A stretch of DNA of 64,000 bases, from assembly GCA_021773835.1 (NCBI GenBank), contig JAJFJQ010000063.1, positions 1 through 64,000 of the forward strand, written 5' to 3'. Of the stretch, positions 17,277 through 26,414 are shown in pieces (the first letter of the stretch is position 1; every line of letters begins with the position of its first letter). Made by a program: the position numbers and the translations under genes. The DNA comes from Gammaproteobacteria bacterium (lineage in GTDB: Bacteria; Pseudomonadota; Gammaproteobacteria; Ga0077536). The notes under the pieces are model-generated. The model did no database searches and was not told the DNA's origin. It saw only the letters and a program-made list of their open reading frames with translations.

Positions 17277-18890
17277 TCAATCGAGGTTTGGCTTGAGATC
17301 GCCTTCTTTGAACATGTCCGCTAGCTTGAATTTCTGAATTTTCCCCGAGGCCGTCAGCGGGAAGGTATCGACCTTGATCCAAAGCTTCGGTGTCTTATGT
17401 GGCGCGAGATGCTCGCGCATATAGTCATGGAGTTCTGCGGCACTCAACTGCTCACCCTCGTTGAAACGCAGGAACGCGGAGACTTGTTCGCCCCAACGTT
17501 CGTCGGGGATCCCCACCACCGCGACCTCGGCGACCGCTGGGTGATCGAAAAGCCGTTCCTCGAGTTCTCGCGGATAAATATTCTCGCCGCCGCGGATGAT
17601 CATATCCTTGAGGCGGCCTTCCACGTAGCAATAACCTCGCTCATCCATGCGACACAAGTCGCCGGTGTGCAGCCAGCCCTCGGAATCGATGGTTTTGGCG
17701 GTTGCTTCTTCGTTTTCGAAATAGTCGGTCATCACCAGGTAGCCGCGGGTGCACATCTCGCCGGTCTCACCGATAGGGAGCGTGTCGCCGCTCTCCGGAT
17801 CGATGATCTTAACCTCGGTGTGCGGCAACGCCGTGCCGAGCGATTCACTCTTGTCTTTCGGCGAATCGTCAAGTTTGATCATCGTGATGACCGGAGAGGT
17901 TTCGGTCTGGCCGAACAAAATCGCGAATGACACACCCATTTCCGCTTCAATACGTTTGACAAGATCAATGGGGACCGTCGCCCCGCCTGAGACAACGACG
18001 CGCATAGAAGAAAGATCGCGTGGATTTGCGGCATACGCTTCCAACAAGGCCACGAGCATTGTCGGCACCGCCAGCGTATACTCGCCGCGTTCCTGCTCGA
18101 TGAGATCAAGAAATAAATTGGGGTCAAACTCGGGCAACAACACCAACGTGCCCTGAGTTTGCACAGTGCCAAGTACGCCGGCAACGCAGCCGCCGGTGTG
18201 AAACAACGGCATCGCACAGATGTCAACCGTGCCATCTCCAGCACCTCGTCTGATCGCCGTTAGCCGTGCGTTATTAGTGATCCCATAGTGATGCAGGTGC
18301 GCGCCTTTAGGAAAGCCGGTGGTACCCGAGGTATATTGAATCATCACTGGGTCGCCCGGATTAACGTCCGGTAGTTTAGTGTTGGTGTCACCCCGCGCAA
18401 CGAATGTGGAGAAATCGTCCAGGCAGATTCGCTGACGCAATTCGGGCAATTCCCCAGCGACTTCGGCTATCGATGCGCTCATCGGATTGCCACGGAAGCT
18501 CGTTTGATAGAACACTCCAACGGAGCGCGATTGACCGAGCACATACTTTAATTCGGCGGGCTGGTACGCAGGGTTAACAGTAACTAAGACCATGCCACTG
18601 AGGGCGATTCCAAACTGGAGAATTACCCACTCAGGACAGTTGCCGGACCATACCGCGATGTGATCGCCGGGCTCGAACTGGTTTAATAATGCCCGCGCCG
18701 TGCGCTCAGAGTCGCCCAGTAGCTCGGAGTAAGTCCAACGCCGCCGCGCTGAGCGATCCGCATTACCTTCGATCAGGGCTATCCCGTTTGGTTTGGCGGC
18801 CGCGGCTGCACGTAGCGCATCGCCGCAAGTCGAATCCAATAAGGTTCCGTCAGCTTGTAACGGCCAAAAAGATTCACTCAGTGTAGTCAT
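17277..18890 (-). CDS. AMP-forming fatty acyl-CoA ligase (RpfB/FadD-like)
   Basis: A 537-residue adenylate-forming enzyme. The P-loop YTSGTTGFPKGAHLHH is near residue 190, the A5 motif LFGQTETSPV is present, and GWLHTGDLCRMDERGY and TASGKIQKFKL mark the hinge and catalytic lysine. It activates a carboxylic acid to acyl-AMP and then to the CoA thioester. In xanthomonads the ligase RpfB is encoded next to rpfF and removes DSF-type fatty acids; this gene is the natural candidate for that role here. ATG at 18890 follows AAGGAA with good spacing. General fatty-acid or short-chain acid activation cannot be excluded. Confidence 0.85.
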   Translation of the reverse strand: MTTLSESFWPLQADGTLLDSTCGDALRAAAAAKPNGIALIEGNADRSARRRWTYSELLGDSERTARALLNQFEPGDHIAVWSGNCPEWVILQFGIALSGMVLVTVNPAYQPAELKYVLGQSRSVGVFYQTSFRGNPMSASIAEVAGELPELRQRICLDDFSTFVARGDTNTKLPDVNPGDPVMIQYTSGTTGFPKGAHLHHYGITNNARLTAIRRGAGDGTVDICAMPLFHTGGCVAGVLGTVQTQGTLVLLPEFDPNLFLDLIEQERGEYTLAVPTMLVALLEAYAANPRDLSSMRVVVSGGATVPIDLVKRIEAEMGVSFAILFGQTETSPVITMIKLDDSPKDKSESLGTALPHTEVKIIDPESGDTLPIGETGEMCTRGYLVMTDYFENEEATAKTIDSEGWLHTGDLCRMDERGYCYVEGRLKDMIIRGGENIYPRELEERLFDHPAVAEVAVVGIPDERWGEQVSAFLRFNEGEQLSAAELHDYMREHLAPHKTPKLWIKVDTFPLTASGKIQKFKLADMFKEGDLKPNLD

Positions 18891-18893
18891 CAA

Positions 18894-19320
18894 CGATTTC
18901 CTTGATCATTGGCCATAAGAAATAAACGGAAGAGAAGAAAAAATAAAAAACACCCTCGAGAGTATTACGCCGCAGAACGCTATCTGCCACTAAGCCATAA
19001 GGTGTGTCGGACACCGACACGAGGTGTGAGCGGGCTTTTGCAATTTTCTCGTCGTCCTTGACAAGATTGCGTTACAACGCCGTTGTTACGCTAGTTGATT
19101 TCAGATCCGTGCTCAACGCTTTTTGTGGGTGTACTGTAGTTTTTCTGGAATGGCGCTTGATTCCAGAATTCCCATATAGACACGCTTCTCTTCATTTTCA
19201 GTCCCGGAATTACGGGAGCCATACGAAGCCGGTAATCTTGCTTTCGGTGCCAAAGCTCGAAAAAGTCCGGCACTCCATGTGAGAAAGCGAGAAACGACTG
19301 CTGTATGACCGTGCTAACGC
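18894..19320. other. Intergenic stretch before the tRNA remnant
   Basis: No credible gene is seen. The region is the original upstream flank of the tRNA-Arg locus, between the ligase start and the island's left end. Confidence 0.4.
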
Positions 19321-19398
19321 TCTGAATCTGTTATAGTAATTGAATAATGCGCCCATAGCTCAGCTGGATAGAGTACCTGGCTTCGAATTATGTGGTCG
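19321..19398 (+). repeat. attL: tRNA-Arg 5' half with upstream region (direct repeat)
   Basis: Bases 19321-19387 repeat 39062-39128 with only two mismatches, and a further GTGGTCG (19392-19398) matches 39133-39139 after a diverged 4-bp gap. The repeat contains a TATAGT -10-like box and the first 39 nt of the tRNA (19349-19387), through the anticodon loop. After that the tRNA sequence is replaced by element DNA, so this copy cannot make a tRNA. The offset between the copies is exactly 19,741 bp. Confidence 0.9.
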
Positions 19399-19741
19399 TT
19401 TTGTAAATCTTTGTTTTTAAATAAAACATGCAGGCGCCCGTTGCAGCTGAGCGCATTACCGTGCACAACAATGCACTACTCTTCCCCGCAAAAGTCCCGC
19501 ACACGTAATTTTAGAATTAAATTTTCCTCTACAGTTATCTGAGTTCGGAGGCTCGGCTATCGCTGCGATCTTAGAGTTGGCCCCGTAATAGTCCGCTTAA
19601 CAGTTTTTCGGGTGCGAAACGGACCGGGCCGTCCTGCAGTTCTCGAATTGCGCTTGTCGGTATAACAGAACGTATGAGGACGAAAACTACCGCGGAGCTA
19701 CTATCAGGCACGGAACCCGATCGGTAATACGTTCCCGTTGA
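19399..19741. other. Non-coding left terminus of the island
   Basis: About 340 bp between attL and the first gene. No gene is seen. Such ends normally hold integrase arm-binding or excisionase sites, but I could not define repeats that prove it. Confidence 0.35.
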
Positions 19742-21310
19742 CTATTGCAGCATTAGCAATCTTTTTTTAGGCGCACTCGTTTGCTCCGCAGAGCTACCAA
19801 CGATCATCATCGAACGCGCAAGTAACCACCAGGCGAAAACTGGCCCGAATACCGTGGCAAAGGCTAAGCGGGACGCAAGCATTTTTCCAGATTCTGGAAG
19901 TAGCGTTGTGCAGGCTCGCGATAATTGTTCTGTGTCGATTCGATCTCGTAGAAAGGCGACAACAAACGGCCAAAGTTTGACGGCTGCATTTGCTCCAGAA
20001 GTTGATGCAGCAGCTTCTAGTGGGTCAATCCGACCAAGTTCTCCAACCAGCGTATCGAAGTTTTCCCGAGTAATTTCCGTAATTGCCTCATTCGAAATCC
20101 CTGAAGCCCAAACCAAATCATCGTATCCGAAGGCCTCCGCAACTTCGTCTGTCGAGACTATCGGGTACTCAGGGTACTTCGCCAATGCTCGCTCTAAGTA
20201 GCCAAGTTGGTCCGTTGCCTTCAATGAGACCTCAACAGTTTCACCAGTTTCTACATTCTCGAAAATTAGATCGCTACCTGGGTACTGCTCGTCGTCGTGG
20301 AGTACTGCTTTCCATGCGTCCGAATCCTGATTTTCATATCGCGCCACCATTCTCTCAAAGAGTTTGCCCTTCAAAAGGTTAATTACCCCTGTCATTTGTG
20401 CCTCTGAATATCGCTCCATGTGTTCGGCAATTTCACTGATAGGTGCATGTGCTAGATCCGGGTAACGATCTCGAATTGACTCGATGAATTCTGCTCCAAG
20501 GGGGCTTTCAAAGTTATGTTTCTCACCCCGAAGCAATAAAATCATTGCTGCAGCTGACGCTAGCTCGCCCCTTAAACGAGGGATGTCAGAAGGAACCTCG
20601 CCCAAAAGCCACCCTTTGAGGCGTTGACCGATTAAGAGCACGTTTGTCGGGTTCAAAGATTGCGCACCGGTGTCGTACTGATGTTTTAGCAAGGCTGACA
20701 CTTCTTCGATCATCCTTTTTGCACTCGTCATGGGAAATGCGAACTTGCGGCCTTCCCGCATTTCCTCAAACATGATCCAAAAGATGACGCCAAACAGATC
20801 AGTTACGATCAGTTGAGTCACCGCAGTGCCTAAACCTGCCACTGGCATAATTGCAGTAACCACTGGGAAAGTTAAATTCAGTACGGCTTTAAACCCGACG
20901 AGCACCAATCCCGCGCTAGCGGCCCATCCTACGACCGTACTAATTGCCTGGTCACGAGACAGACCAAGCCCTAACGCCACTGAAATCGCGTATGCCATCC
21001 AGAGTTCAAGAGCAATTGATACGAATACGCCGACCCCTAACGACCCAGGGAGTCCGGCTATCACTGCATTAACTAACGCGACCTGCGTAATAATCGTACG
21101 TGTATTGCGTGCTTCTCCTTCACCGGGTACTTTGAAAATCCCTTTAACCGGTTCGAAGATGAAATCTCGTAGTACTGGGTATTCAAACAATGTCTCAATC
21201 TTGTTCTGATTAGATCGCAGCCAGGCCGTCGCGCGCTGAATGTTTTCCTGATTTCGGAAGCTTTCGAAACGATCCTTAGCCGCATCCGTAAAATTTTTAT
21301 AGTCAGCCAT
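19742..21310 (-). CDS. Membrane protein with possible nuclease-like segment
   Basis: A 522-residue protein I do not recognise by name. Residues about 75-185 form hydrophobic and glycine-rich segments (IAGLPGSLGVGVFVSIALEL, VVGWAASAGLVLVGF) expected to span the membrane, and another hydrophobic helix lies near the C-terminus (FATVFGPVFAWWLLARSMM). Between them a soluble part contains GKLFERMVARY near 320 and, some 30 residues later, GSDLIFENVETGETVEVSLKA. The spacing of acidic residues and the lysine recalls a PD-(D/E)XK-like or related endonuclease core, but the middle acidic position (S-L-K) is not canonical. It could be a membrane-tethered effector. It is the leftmost island gene. Confidence 0.55.
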   Translation of the reverse strand: MADYKNFTDAAKDRFESFRNQENIQRATAWLRSNQNKIETLFEYPVLRDFIFEPVKGIFKVPGEGEARNTRTIITQVALVNAVIAGLPGSLGVGVFVSIALELWMAYAISVALGLGLSRDQAISTVVGWAASAGLVLVGFKAVLNLTFPVVTAIMPVAGLGTAVTQLIVTDLFGVIFWIMFEEMREGRKFAFPMTSAKRMIEEVSALLKHQYDTGAQSLNPTNVLLIGQRLKGWLLGEVPSDIPRLRGELASAAAMILLLRGEKHNFESPLGAEFIESIRDRYPDLAHAPISEIAEHMERYSEAQMTGVINLLKGKLFERMVARYENQDSDAWKAVLHDDEQYPGSDLIFENVETGETVEVSLKATDQLGYLERALAKYPEYPIVSTDEVAEAFGYDDLVWASGISNEAITEITRENFDTLVGELGRIDPLEAAASTSGANAAVKLWPFVVAFLRDRIDTEQLSRACTTLLPESGKMLASRLAFATVFGPVFAWWLLARSMMIVGSSAEQTSAPKKRLLMLQ

Positions 21311-21410
21311 CGTGCCGAAAAAATACTAGATTTCCTTCGAAATTTAAATGTTAAAATATCAGTCGACTTTAACCCGCCTACTATACGGTAGGAGGGAGAG
21401 CTACCCGAAT

Positions 21411-21438
21411 AGGTTGTTAGGTTGTTAGGTTGTTAGGT
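21411..21438 (+). repeat. AGGTTGTT tandem repeat, 3.5 units
   Basis: Three and a half perfect copies of an 8-bp unit lie in the intergenic region between the membrane-protein gene and the terminase gene. It is a simple slippage-prone repeat that could vary in length between strains. Confidence 0.8.
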
Positions 21439-21585
21439 CTGTGGACAATGTTTCACTGGAACACTCGCCATGGAGTTGTTATGTATTTGACGAGTGTTGT
21501 GATGACTAAAGAAATGGGATGTTACGGCGACGTGAAATATCGTTAATTTTGTCACCACCTATTTTAACAATTGGGTTATCCGAGC

Positions 21586-22014
21586 CTACTCATCTCGCAT
21601 CGAACCGCCCGCCATCTCAAGTAGTTCTTCAGTTGAAAGTGACTCGATATGCTTCTGATATCGTTCTTGTCCGATAGAAAGATTAACCTCCGTCCGTACC
21701 GGTTCGTGGAATCCCAAAATCTTATTGACCTCAGACCACCCCCTCACAATTGCGCTTGGATTCCGGTCCTCGTCCGCGATCTGAATTGCACGCAGGAGAC
21801 CTTCAAGCACGGTTTCACGATCGATCCTGTGGCGCTCTGCAAGATCCTCTAAGCGACGATCTATCACTACCCGTATGTCATCGTGTGTAAGTAAGCGATG
21901 CGCTGTCTGACGCGCACAAGACGCGCTGTATCCTGCTCGAATTGCAGCTTGAGCGCCGTTACGATCTACTAGGTATTCGTCTATAAAAGCGAGCTGATTA
22001 GTGTTGAGATCCAT
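21586..22014 (-). CDS. Phage terminase small subunit
   Basis: A 142-residue protein with the Terminase_2 (PF03592) pattern: LNTNQLAFIDEYLVDRNGAQ, AAIRAGYSASCARQTAHRLL and a C-terminal alpha-helical oligomerisation region ending NKILGFHEP. Small terminase subunits recognise pac/cos sites and hand DNA to the large subunit. The open frame reaches to 22158, but ATG at 22014 is preferred because AGGAG lies nine bases before it and the family begins there. No large terminase or structural gene is present, which in satellites means redirecting a helper phage's packaging. Confidence 0.85.
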   Translation of the reverse strand: MDLNTNQLAFIDEYLVDRNGAQAAIRAGYSASCARQTAHRLLTHDDIRVVIDRRLEDLAERHRIDRETVLEGLLRAIQIADEDRNPSAIVRGWSEVNKILGFHEPVRTEVNLSIGQERYQKHIESLSTEELLEMAGGSMRDE

Positions 22015-22224
22015 CTCATATAACTCCTGATTGTTGCGAAACCCCCTAGTTCCCCAGCCACGAAGCCCGCTGCAGCACGGTGCAACGAGGGCAAGTGCCT
22101 GCGCTTCGCTCCACTTGGTCTGCGCAGCGGCGTAGTCATCTAACTTGGCGGTGGGCATCCGCCGTCTTTGACGAAGGTATATAAATTAGATATCAGGCGG
22201 GGATCTGCGTGTCAAATGCGTCAT

Positions 22225-22256
22225 AAGGCCCGCAATAAAACACGGGCCTTTTTTAT
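22225..22256 (+). terminator. Rho-independent terminator without an upstream gene
   Basis: AAGGCCCG (22225-22232) pairs with CGGGCCTT (22243-22250) and a TTTTTTATTTT run follows, a textbook intrinsic terminator on the plus strand. No plus-strand protein gene precedes it. It may end a small RNA reading from the terminase side or be left over from a lost gene. Confidence 0.7.
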
Positions 22257-22453
22257 TTTCCTCTCTGTCGCCACGCAGACCCACTGCTCGCCCTTCTTCG
22301 GTACGCCGATTGGTGAATACGGTTTCACGGCAGGACTGGAAGCTCGATAAGTGCCCCGTCGGGCGAATCGGGGATGAGAAATTGGATAACGGTTCGTACT
22401 AGGAGGGTATAATAATATGGCCGTCCAGACTCGGAGCTATACGCAGCGAAAAA

Positions 22454-22882
22454 ATGAGAACGCATACCGCACGCGCTTTTTACGCCGTTTCCATGATATC
22501 CCTTTTCGCATTCTTTGGGGCTTTCAACAGCTCGCTCGGCATACAATTTGAGGACGGGGCCAAGGCAATATATTTCTTCGGTGAGGACCGAGACTTTCAC
22601 ACCGTGGTAACTAGTTTATTTTTTATCACGACACTTGCTTTCTTAACTGCGATGCTTGTGTTCCCTGAAGATGTATACAGGGAACGTTATAACCTGCACG
22701 TATATGTGCCAATTACAATAACCTGCCTAGGTTGGGTGGTATTTAGCTTCTCGACAGAGGAAGCAAAGGGAATGCACCAATTCATCATGTATGGGTTTAT
22801 TGGAGCAGCGGTTTTTTGGGGACTGCTCATGTACTTCGCCAGAGGAATCAGGTGGTGCTTCAAGGATGGCGTTTTCAAGTGA
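22454..22882 (+). CDS. Small four-helix membrane protein, unknown
   Basis: A 142-residue protein with four hydrophobic segments (about residues 8-30, 48-70, 80-98, 108-128) and a short charged loop with FPEDVYRERYNLH. I recognise no family. The ribosome-binding site is weak. It stands alone downstream of the plus-strand terminator. An inner-membrane location is expected; in this context superinfection exclusion is possible but unsupported. Confidence 0.5.
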   Translation: MRTHTARAFYAVSMISLFAFFGAFNSSLGIQFEDGAKAIYFFGEDRDFHTVVTSLFFITTLAFLTAMLVFPEDVYRERYNLHVYVPITITCLGWVVFSFSTEEAKGMHQFIMYGFIGAAVFWGLLMYFARGIRWCFKDGVFK

Positions 22883-23362
22883 GTAACCCGCCCATCATCT
22901 AGACTCCACTTCGATCAACGAAGTACCGTCGGGACTACGTTGTACTGATCGTATGATTAGTAGTGGAATCTCCAGCCTTTCAGACTTCAGCCTCGAGCGG
23001 GGTGTCAACGGTGTCTGCAATTCCTGTCGTGCATCTAAGAAGCTTCCTATTGGATCACAATATAAATGCGTACGGCGATATTCCGTTCAGAGCACCCAGT
23101 CCAAGGTTGCGCTGTAAGAAGTACGGCTCGCGTGACTGTGGGATTCGGATTGTTTGGTCGCAAATTTGCCGATGCATGAAAAGTGCGAGCCGTTGACAAA
23201 ATGTTAACCCTTGTCGAACTGATCTTGCGCAGTATCTAGGGCTAATCGAAATCACTCGGAGAAGGTCAAGCGTTGCCGAAAATCCAAAATGTCGGTACAG
23301 TCGGAACGGTGTCAACGAGCGCGCCCACCACGGAGTCGGAAAGGAATCTAGTACGTTCAATC
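22883..23362. other. Intergenic stretch in the island
   Basis: About 480 bp with only short open frames lacking ribosome-binding sites. I see no repeat, tRNA or terminator. Confidence 0.35.
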
Positions 23363-23671
23363 ATGTTGGTTATGGTCCACATGAGATACAAACGCCCGAA
23401 TACTGGGACTTACGTCCTTACCGCCATGCTTATTATTTCGCTTCCGGGATGTTTTCATGACAAGCATGAAACGCCCACACCTCAACTAGCCGAAAGCTGC
23501 TCCCCCACTATGCCGTCAGAAGGGCAAGAAGCACAGATTCCCCACCCAAATACTCCCAGCCAGTGCTTGGGCGTCGTGCTCAAGTGTAACTATTGTGAGT
23601 ACGATCGTCGTGGTAATTTCGTAAAAACTGAATTCGAAATTTGCGGAGCGTGTGTCGGCGCAGATTTTTGA
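23363..23671 (+). CDS. Small cysteine-rich lipoprotein
   Basis: A short basic N-terminus and hydrophobic stretch lead to the lipobox LPGC, so the protein should be acylated and exported. The mature part is about 75 residues, Pro-rich and then Cys-rich (CNYC, CGAC near the end). The open frame extends upstream to a TTG at 23273, but those residues precede the signal peptide; ATG at 23363 or 23381 is more plausible. No family recognised. It is followed by a second lipoprotein gene. Confidence 0.5.
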   Translation: MLVMVHMRYKRPNTGTYVLTAMLIISLPGCFHDKHETPTPQLAESCSPTMPSEGQEAQIPHPNTPSQCLGVVLKCNYCEYDRRGNFVKTEFEICGACVGADF

Positions 23672-23812
23672 CGCTCAAGGCGAATATTTTTCCATTTGAC
23701 GTACTAGAGATTCAAACTATCCATTCATGTAGGCCCCATCTTCAGAGTTTGTGCGCTACTTAGCCGACCAGTTTAACTAGATGGAACTTGTTAACGATGT
23801 TAGGAGAATATG

Positions 23813-24433
23813 ATGCGAAAATCGGCTGAGATTTTCAGTTTGGTTGTGTTGCTTACTGCATGTGGCGAAAGTATTAATGACGCAAAAAAAGCGGCGAAAG
23901 AGGTCGCAGCGGAACTCGGAAAAAATATCGACGTAGTAAGAATTGAACCACGCGTACAAGCCGAATTAGCGCTTGAGCGATTGCGGAACGAGCTCAGACC
24001 AGTAGTTAGCACTTCCGGTAAAGAGGTCACGATATGGCTTAACGCGATCGATCGCCGCGAGTATTATTACATAGCTGGGCGTATGAAAGGGTTGGCACAT
24101 TCCTCGACAGGCAAGGGCAGCGCTCGCGTCTTCATTAAGAGCGCGACAACGGGCAAAAAAGAGGTAGTCGCAATGGGTGACGTAGTGTCCGGCGAAGAAG
24201 GGAAGGATATTGAACTCTTCACGGTAACTGAGGGCGGCCCGGGACACCATACGAAGGATAACGGAATTGTCATATCGATTACCCCGTCTAACACGGTTGC
24301 AATAAGCGCGACCGGAAGTGTCGACGGCGGCTTCGACATCCACTACGTCGAACTTTCTGCATACCTTGTTACGCCTGATGAATTCCGTAAAAAGGTCGCG
24401 GAGCAAGACAACGATGGAAACGGCGGGGCGTAG
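23813..24433 (+). CDS. Lipoprotein, unknown function
   Basis: A 206-residue protein whose signal peptide ends in the lipobox LTAC (about residue 17), followed by a helical AKKAAKEVAAELG segment and a beta-rich C-terminal part (VAISATGSVDGGFDIHYVEL). The start at 23813 has TAGGAG six bases upstream. I recognise no family. With the preceding lipoprotein and the pair at 27095-28070 it makes an envelope-directed cargo group in the island. Confidence 0.6.
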   Translation: MRKSAEIFSLVVLLTACGESINDAKKAAKEVAAELGKNIDVVRIEPRVQAELALERLRNELRPVVSTSGKEVTIWLNAIDRREYYYIAGRMKGLAHSSTGKGSARVFIKSATTGKKEVVAMGDVVSGEEGKDIELFTVTEGGPGHHTKDNGIVISITPSNTVAISATGSVDGGFDIHYVELSAYLVTPDEFRKKVAEQDNDGNGGA

Positions 24434-24622
24434 TCGTATTTTTATTTTAGGGAGGGCGCCATAGAATGTGGCATTAATCGCACGTAGATACGAGCGGTAC
24501 TAAACTTGAACCCCAATTTTAACCAGTGTTACCTCTCCGTCGCCACATACACGCACGCTTCATCCTACTTCGTGATGTACATACTCGCGCGAATATATCT
24601 AAGACGCTTCGAGGCGGGGTTA

Positions 24623-24916
24623 CTATTTAAATAGCGAAACAATTATTGCGAATAGGCTAATGCATATCGCCCACCATGCCCTTCGACCTGCAACACGCGC
24701 CATTTCCATAGAGTCCGCTTCGCGCGCGTCTTCTCGCTTAGCCTCTTGAATCGCTAGCCAACTCTGCGCACGTTTATCGCCGGCGGAGTCCGGATGCCCA
24801 TAGTGGTGAGCTAGCACTTTGTCACGCGCTTCCTCGAATGGGACGGCATCTAGTTCGGCGTGGATTTGGTTTTGAGGTTTGTAAGTGATGTGTACTCCAT
24901 CTTTTAGACTTGCCAT
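24623..24916 (-). CDS. Tail-anchored small membrane protein
   Basis: A 97-residue protein with a soluble helical N-terminus (FEEARDKVLAHHYGHPDSAG) and a single C-terminal membrane helix (WWAICISLFAIIVSLFK). GGAG precedes the ATG. It is the last gene of a minus-strand run that begins at 26414. No family recognised. Confidence 0.5.
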   Translation of the reverse strand: MASLKDGVHITYKPQNQIHAELDAVPFEEARDKVLAHHYGHPDSAGDKRAQSWLAIQEAKREDAREADSMEMARVAGRRAWWAICISLFAIIVSLFK

Positions 24917-25011
24917 GACTCTGTATTCTCCGATAATTCTTGAAGAGCTTCGAGACTGCGCGACGGGGTCCCCCTTTCGACCTTTTGTCTAGTAACGTAG
25001 CAGCTGATTGA

Positions 25012-25551
25012 CTACGGAACCTCTAAGGACATGTGCTCTCTCACAAGCACCATATTTAGCTCGCCAGCTGTTGTGTAATATCGATCGGTAGCGTGCCTTA
25101 TTTCTGTTTTTAGTTCATTTACGACTTCAGTTCCGGGATCTTCAAAATCTAAAATGTCACTAAGTTCTCCAAACACCTCAAAATATTTCTTAACCATCTG
25201 CATACTATCTTCAGTAATCCATAACCGAATGACCGAACGAAGTGGCTGAACAGCCTTGAGTGCTTGATAAGTCCGAGCACCGGCCTGATTAGCCTCGTCA
25301 CTTTTAAAGCCAAACGTCATTACTGAGGTAGTTTGTTCGACGATCCCCATTTCCAATTCTGTCATGTGCTGAATAAAGCTTGATATGGCCGCTCTGCGTT
25401 CTGCAAGATAATCCTTCTTAAGCTCGGTGCGGGTTTGCTTATTTGATACCACCAGCGCTGTAACAGTCGAAGCGATGGCTGAGAAAACGAGGAAGAGCCC
25501 AGCAATCAATGCTGCTGTCACAGTTGCAAATGGTAATAACGTTTCTTCCAT
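25012..25551 (-). CDS. Single-span membrane protein with helical cytoplasmic domain
   Basis: A 179-residue protein with one N-terminal membrane helix (FATVTAALIAGLFLVFSAIA) and a long charged helical region. The arrangement is like many unassigned island-borne membrane proteins. A good AGGAG lies seven bases before the ATG. It belongs to the same minus-strand run as the MtlR-like pseudogene. Confidence 0.55.
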   Translation of the reverse strand: MEETLLPFATVTAALIAGLFLVFSAIASTVTALVVSNKQTRTELKKDYLAERRAAISSFIQHMTELEMGIVEQTTSVMTFGFKSDEANQAGARTYQALKAVQPLRSVIRLWITEDSMQMVKKYFEVFGELSDILDFEDPGTEVVNELKTEIRHATDRYYTTAGELNMVLVREHMSLEVP

Positions 25552-25587
25552 TCTGGCACTCCTAGGGGGCAGAGACTGAGTAGCCCC

Positions 25588-26155
25588 CTACGGTCGTGAA
25601 ATCTTAAACGTCGGAACTAGTGTGCAGGGTTTTTGATAAACATAAGCAAAACCCAAGAGCTGACCTATGAGAAGTGCGTTTATCAAGAAACACTCCCGCA
25701 TGTTTTCAAGCCTTTCATCAACATACATATCACGTTCTTTGGAATATAAAATCTGCAGCTTCTTACATTTTTTATTAACTATCTCAGATCGAAAATCTAA
25801 GGGCCGCAACTTATGAGCAAAATCATTTCTTATATCTTTCATAACCTTGAGATCTGCGCGAGTTTCCGAGTCTATTAATCCCCAAGTAATAATTAATATT
25901 TACCTTAGCGGAGAGCGTAGCTAACGGCGCATATCCTTTAAGAAGTTTGTCCTCGCGGTTTGTTCCACTCCCTATCAAAAATTTACGAAGGTTTCGTGTC
26001 AAAAATTCTTCCAGAATAGTGACTGACGTTATTGCGGCCGAACGGTCAGAGTCGTTTCTAAGGGCCTCAAACGCGTCGACCATATCCGAATCGAACGAAT
26101 AGACGCCTTCGGCGTAATTTATCAGCGTAAGTCGTAATGGTGGGGGTGCTTCCAT
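25588..26155 (-). pseudogene. MtlR-family (mannitol-repressor-like) protein, frameshifted
   Basis: Two minus-strand frames overlap and together give one MtlR-like protein. Frame one (from 26155) has ALRNDSDRSAAITSVTILEE and KGYAPLATLSAKVNINYYLG. Frame two continues with LIDSETRADLKVMKDIRNDF and AHKLRPLDF down to 25588. The joint is at about 25879-25883 in a run of four G, where one extra base breaks the frame. MtlR-like proteins are helical and occur as operon regulators and in mobile islands. Whether this is a true mutation or a homopolymer sequencing error cannot be told from the sequence. Confidence 0.75.
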
Positions 26156-26162
26156 CTCAGGT

Positions 26163-26414
26163 TTACTGCATCAAGTACGTACTTAAAAACGCGCCAGCAA
26201 CTGCACCAAGTATTACCCCGAGAACACCAAGCAACGCGGAGAATTTCATCCACCGCACCTGCTCCGTGATCAATTCCAAATCGTACTCGTGTTGCTTCTG
26301 CATTGCCCGCCGTTGCCACTCCTTTTCACACAAGATGTAATTATATGCTTCGGGCTTATAGCCCGATTGATGCTGGGCCAACTTTGTGTCATCCATATCT
26401 TGTAGTTTTGTCAT
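26163..26414 (-). CDS. Small C-terminally anchored membrane protein
   Basis: An 83-residue protein with a charged helical N-terminus (ILCEKEWQRRAMQKQHEYD) and a C-terminal membrane helix with small residues (ALLGVLGVILGAVAGAFLS). ATG at 26414 has AGGG upstream; a TTG two codons earlier is the alternative. It is the first gene of the minus-strand run, seven bases from the MtlR-like gene. Confidence 0.55.
   Translation of the reverse strand: MTKLQDMDDTKLAQHQSGYKPEAYNYILCEKEWQRRAMQKQHEYDLELITEQVRWMKFSALLGVLGVILGAVAGAFLSTYLMQ

Noticed and set aside
16696-17382. Two minus-strand frames in the kinase-ligase gap
   Set aside because: Arg/Ser/Cys-rich composition, no start context and no family; one overlaps the ligase gene in another frame.
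25870-25890. Programmed ribosomal frameshift in the MtlR-like gene
   Set aside because: There is no slippery heptamer plus structure known for this family; a one-base insertion in a G run is simpler.
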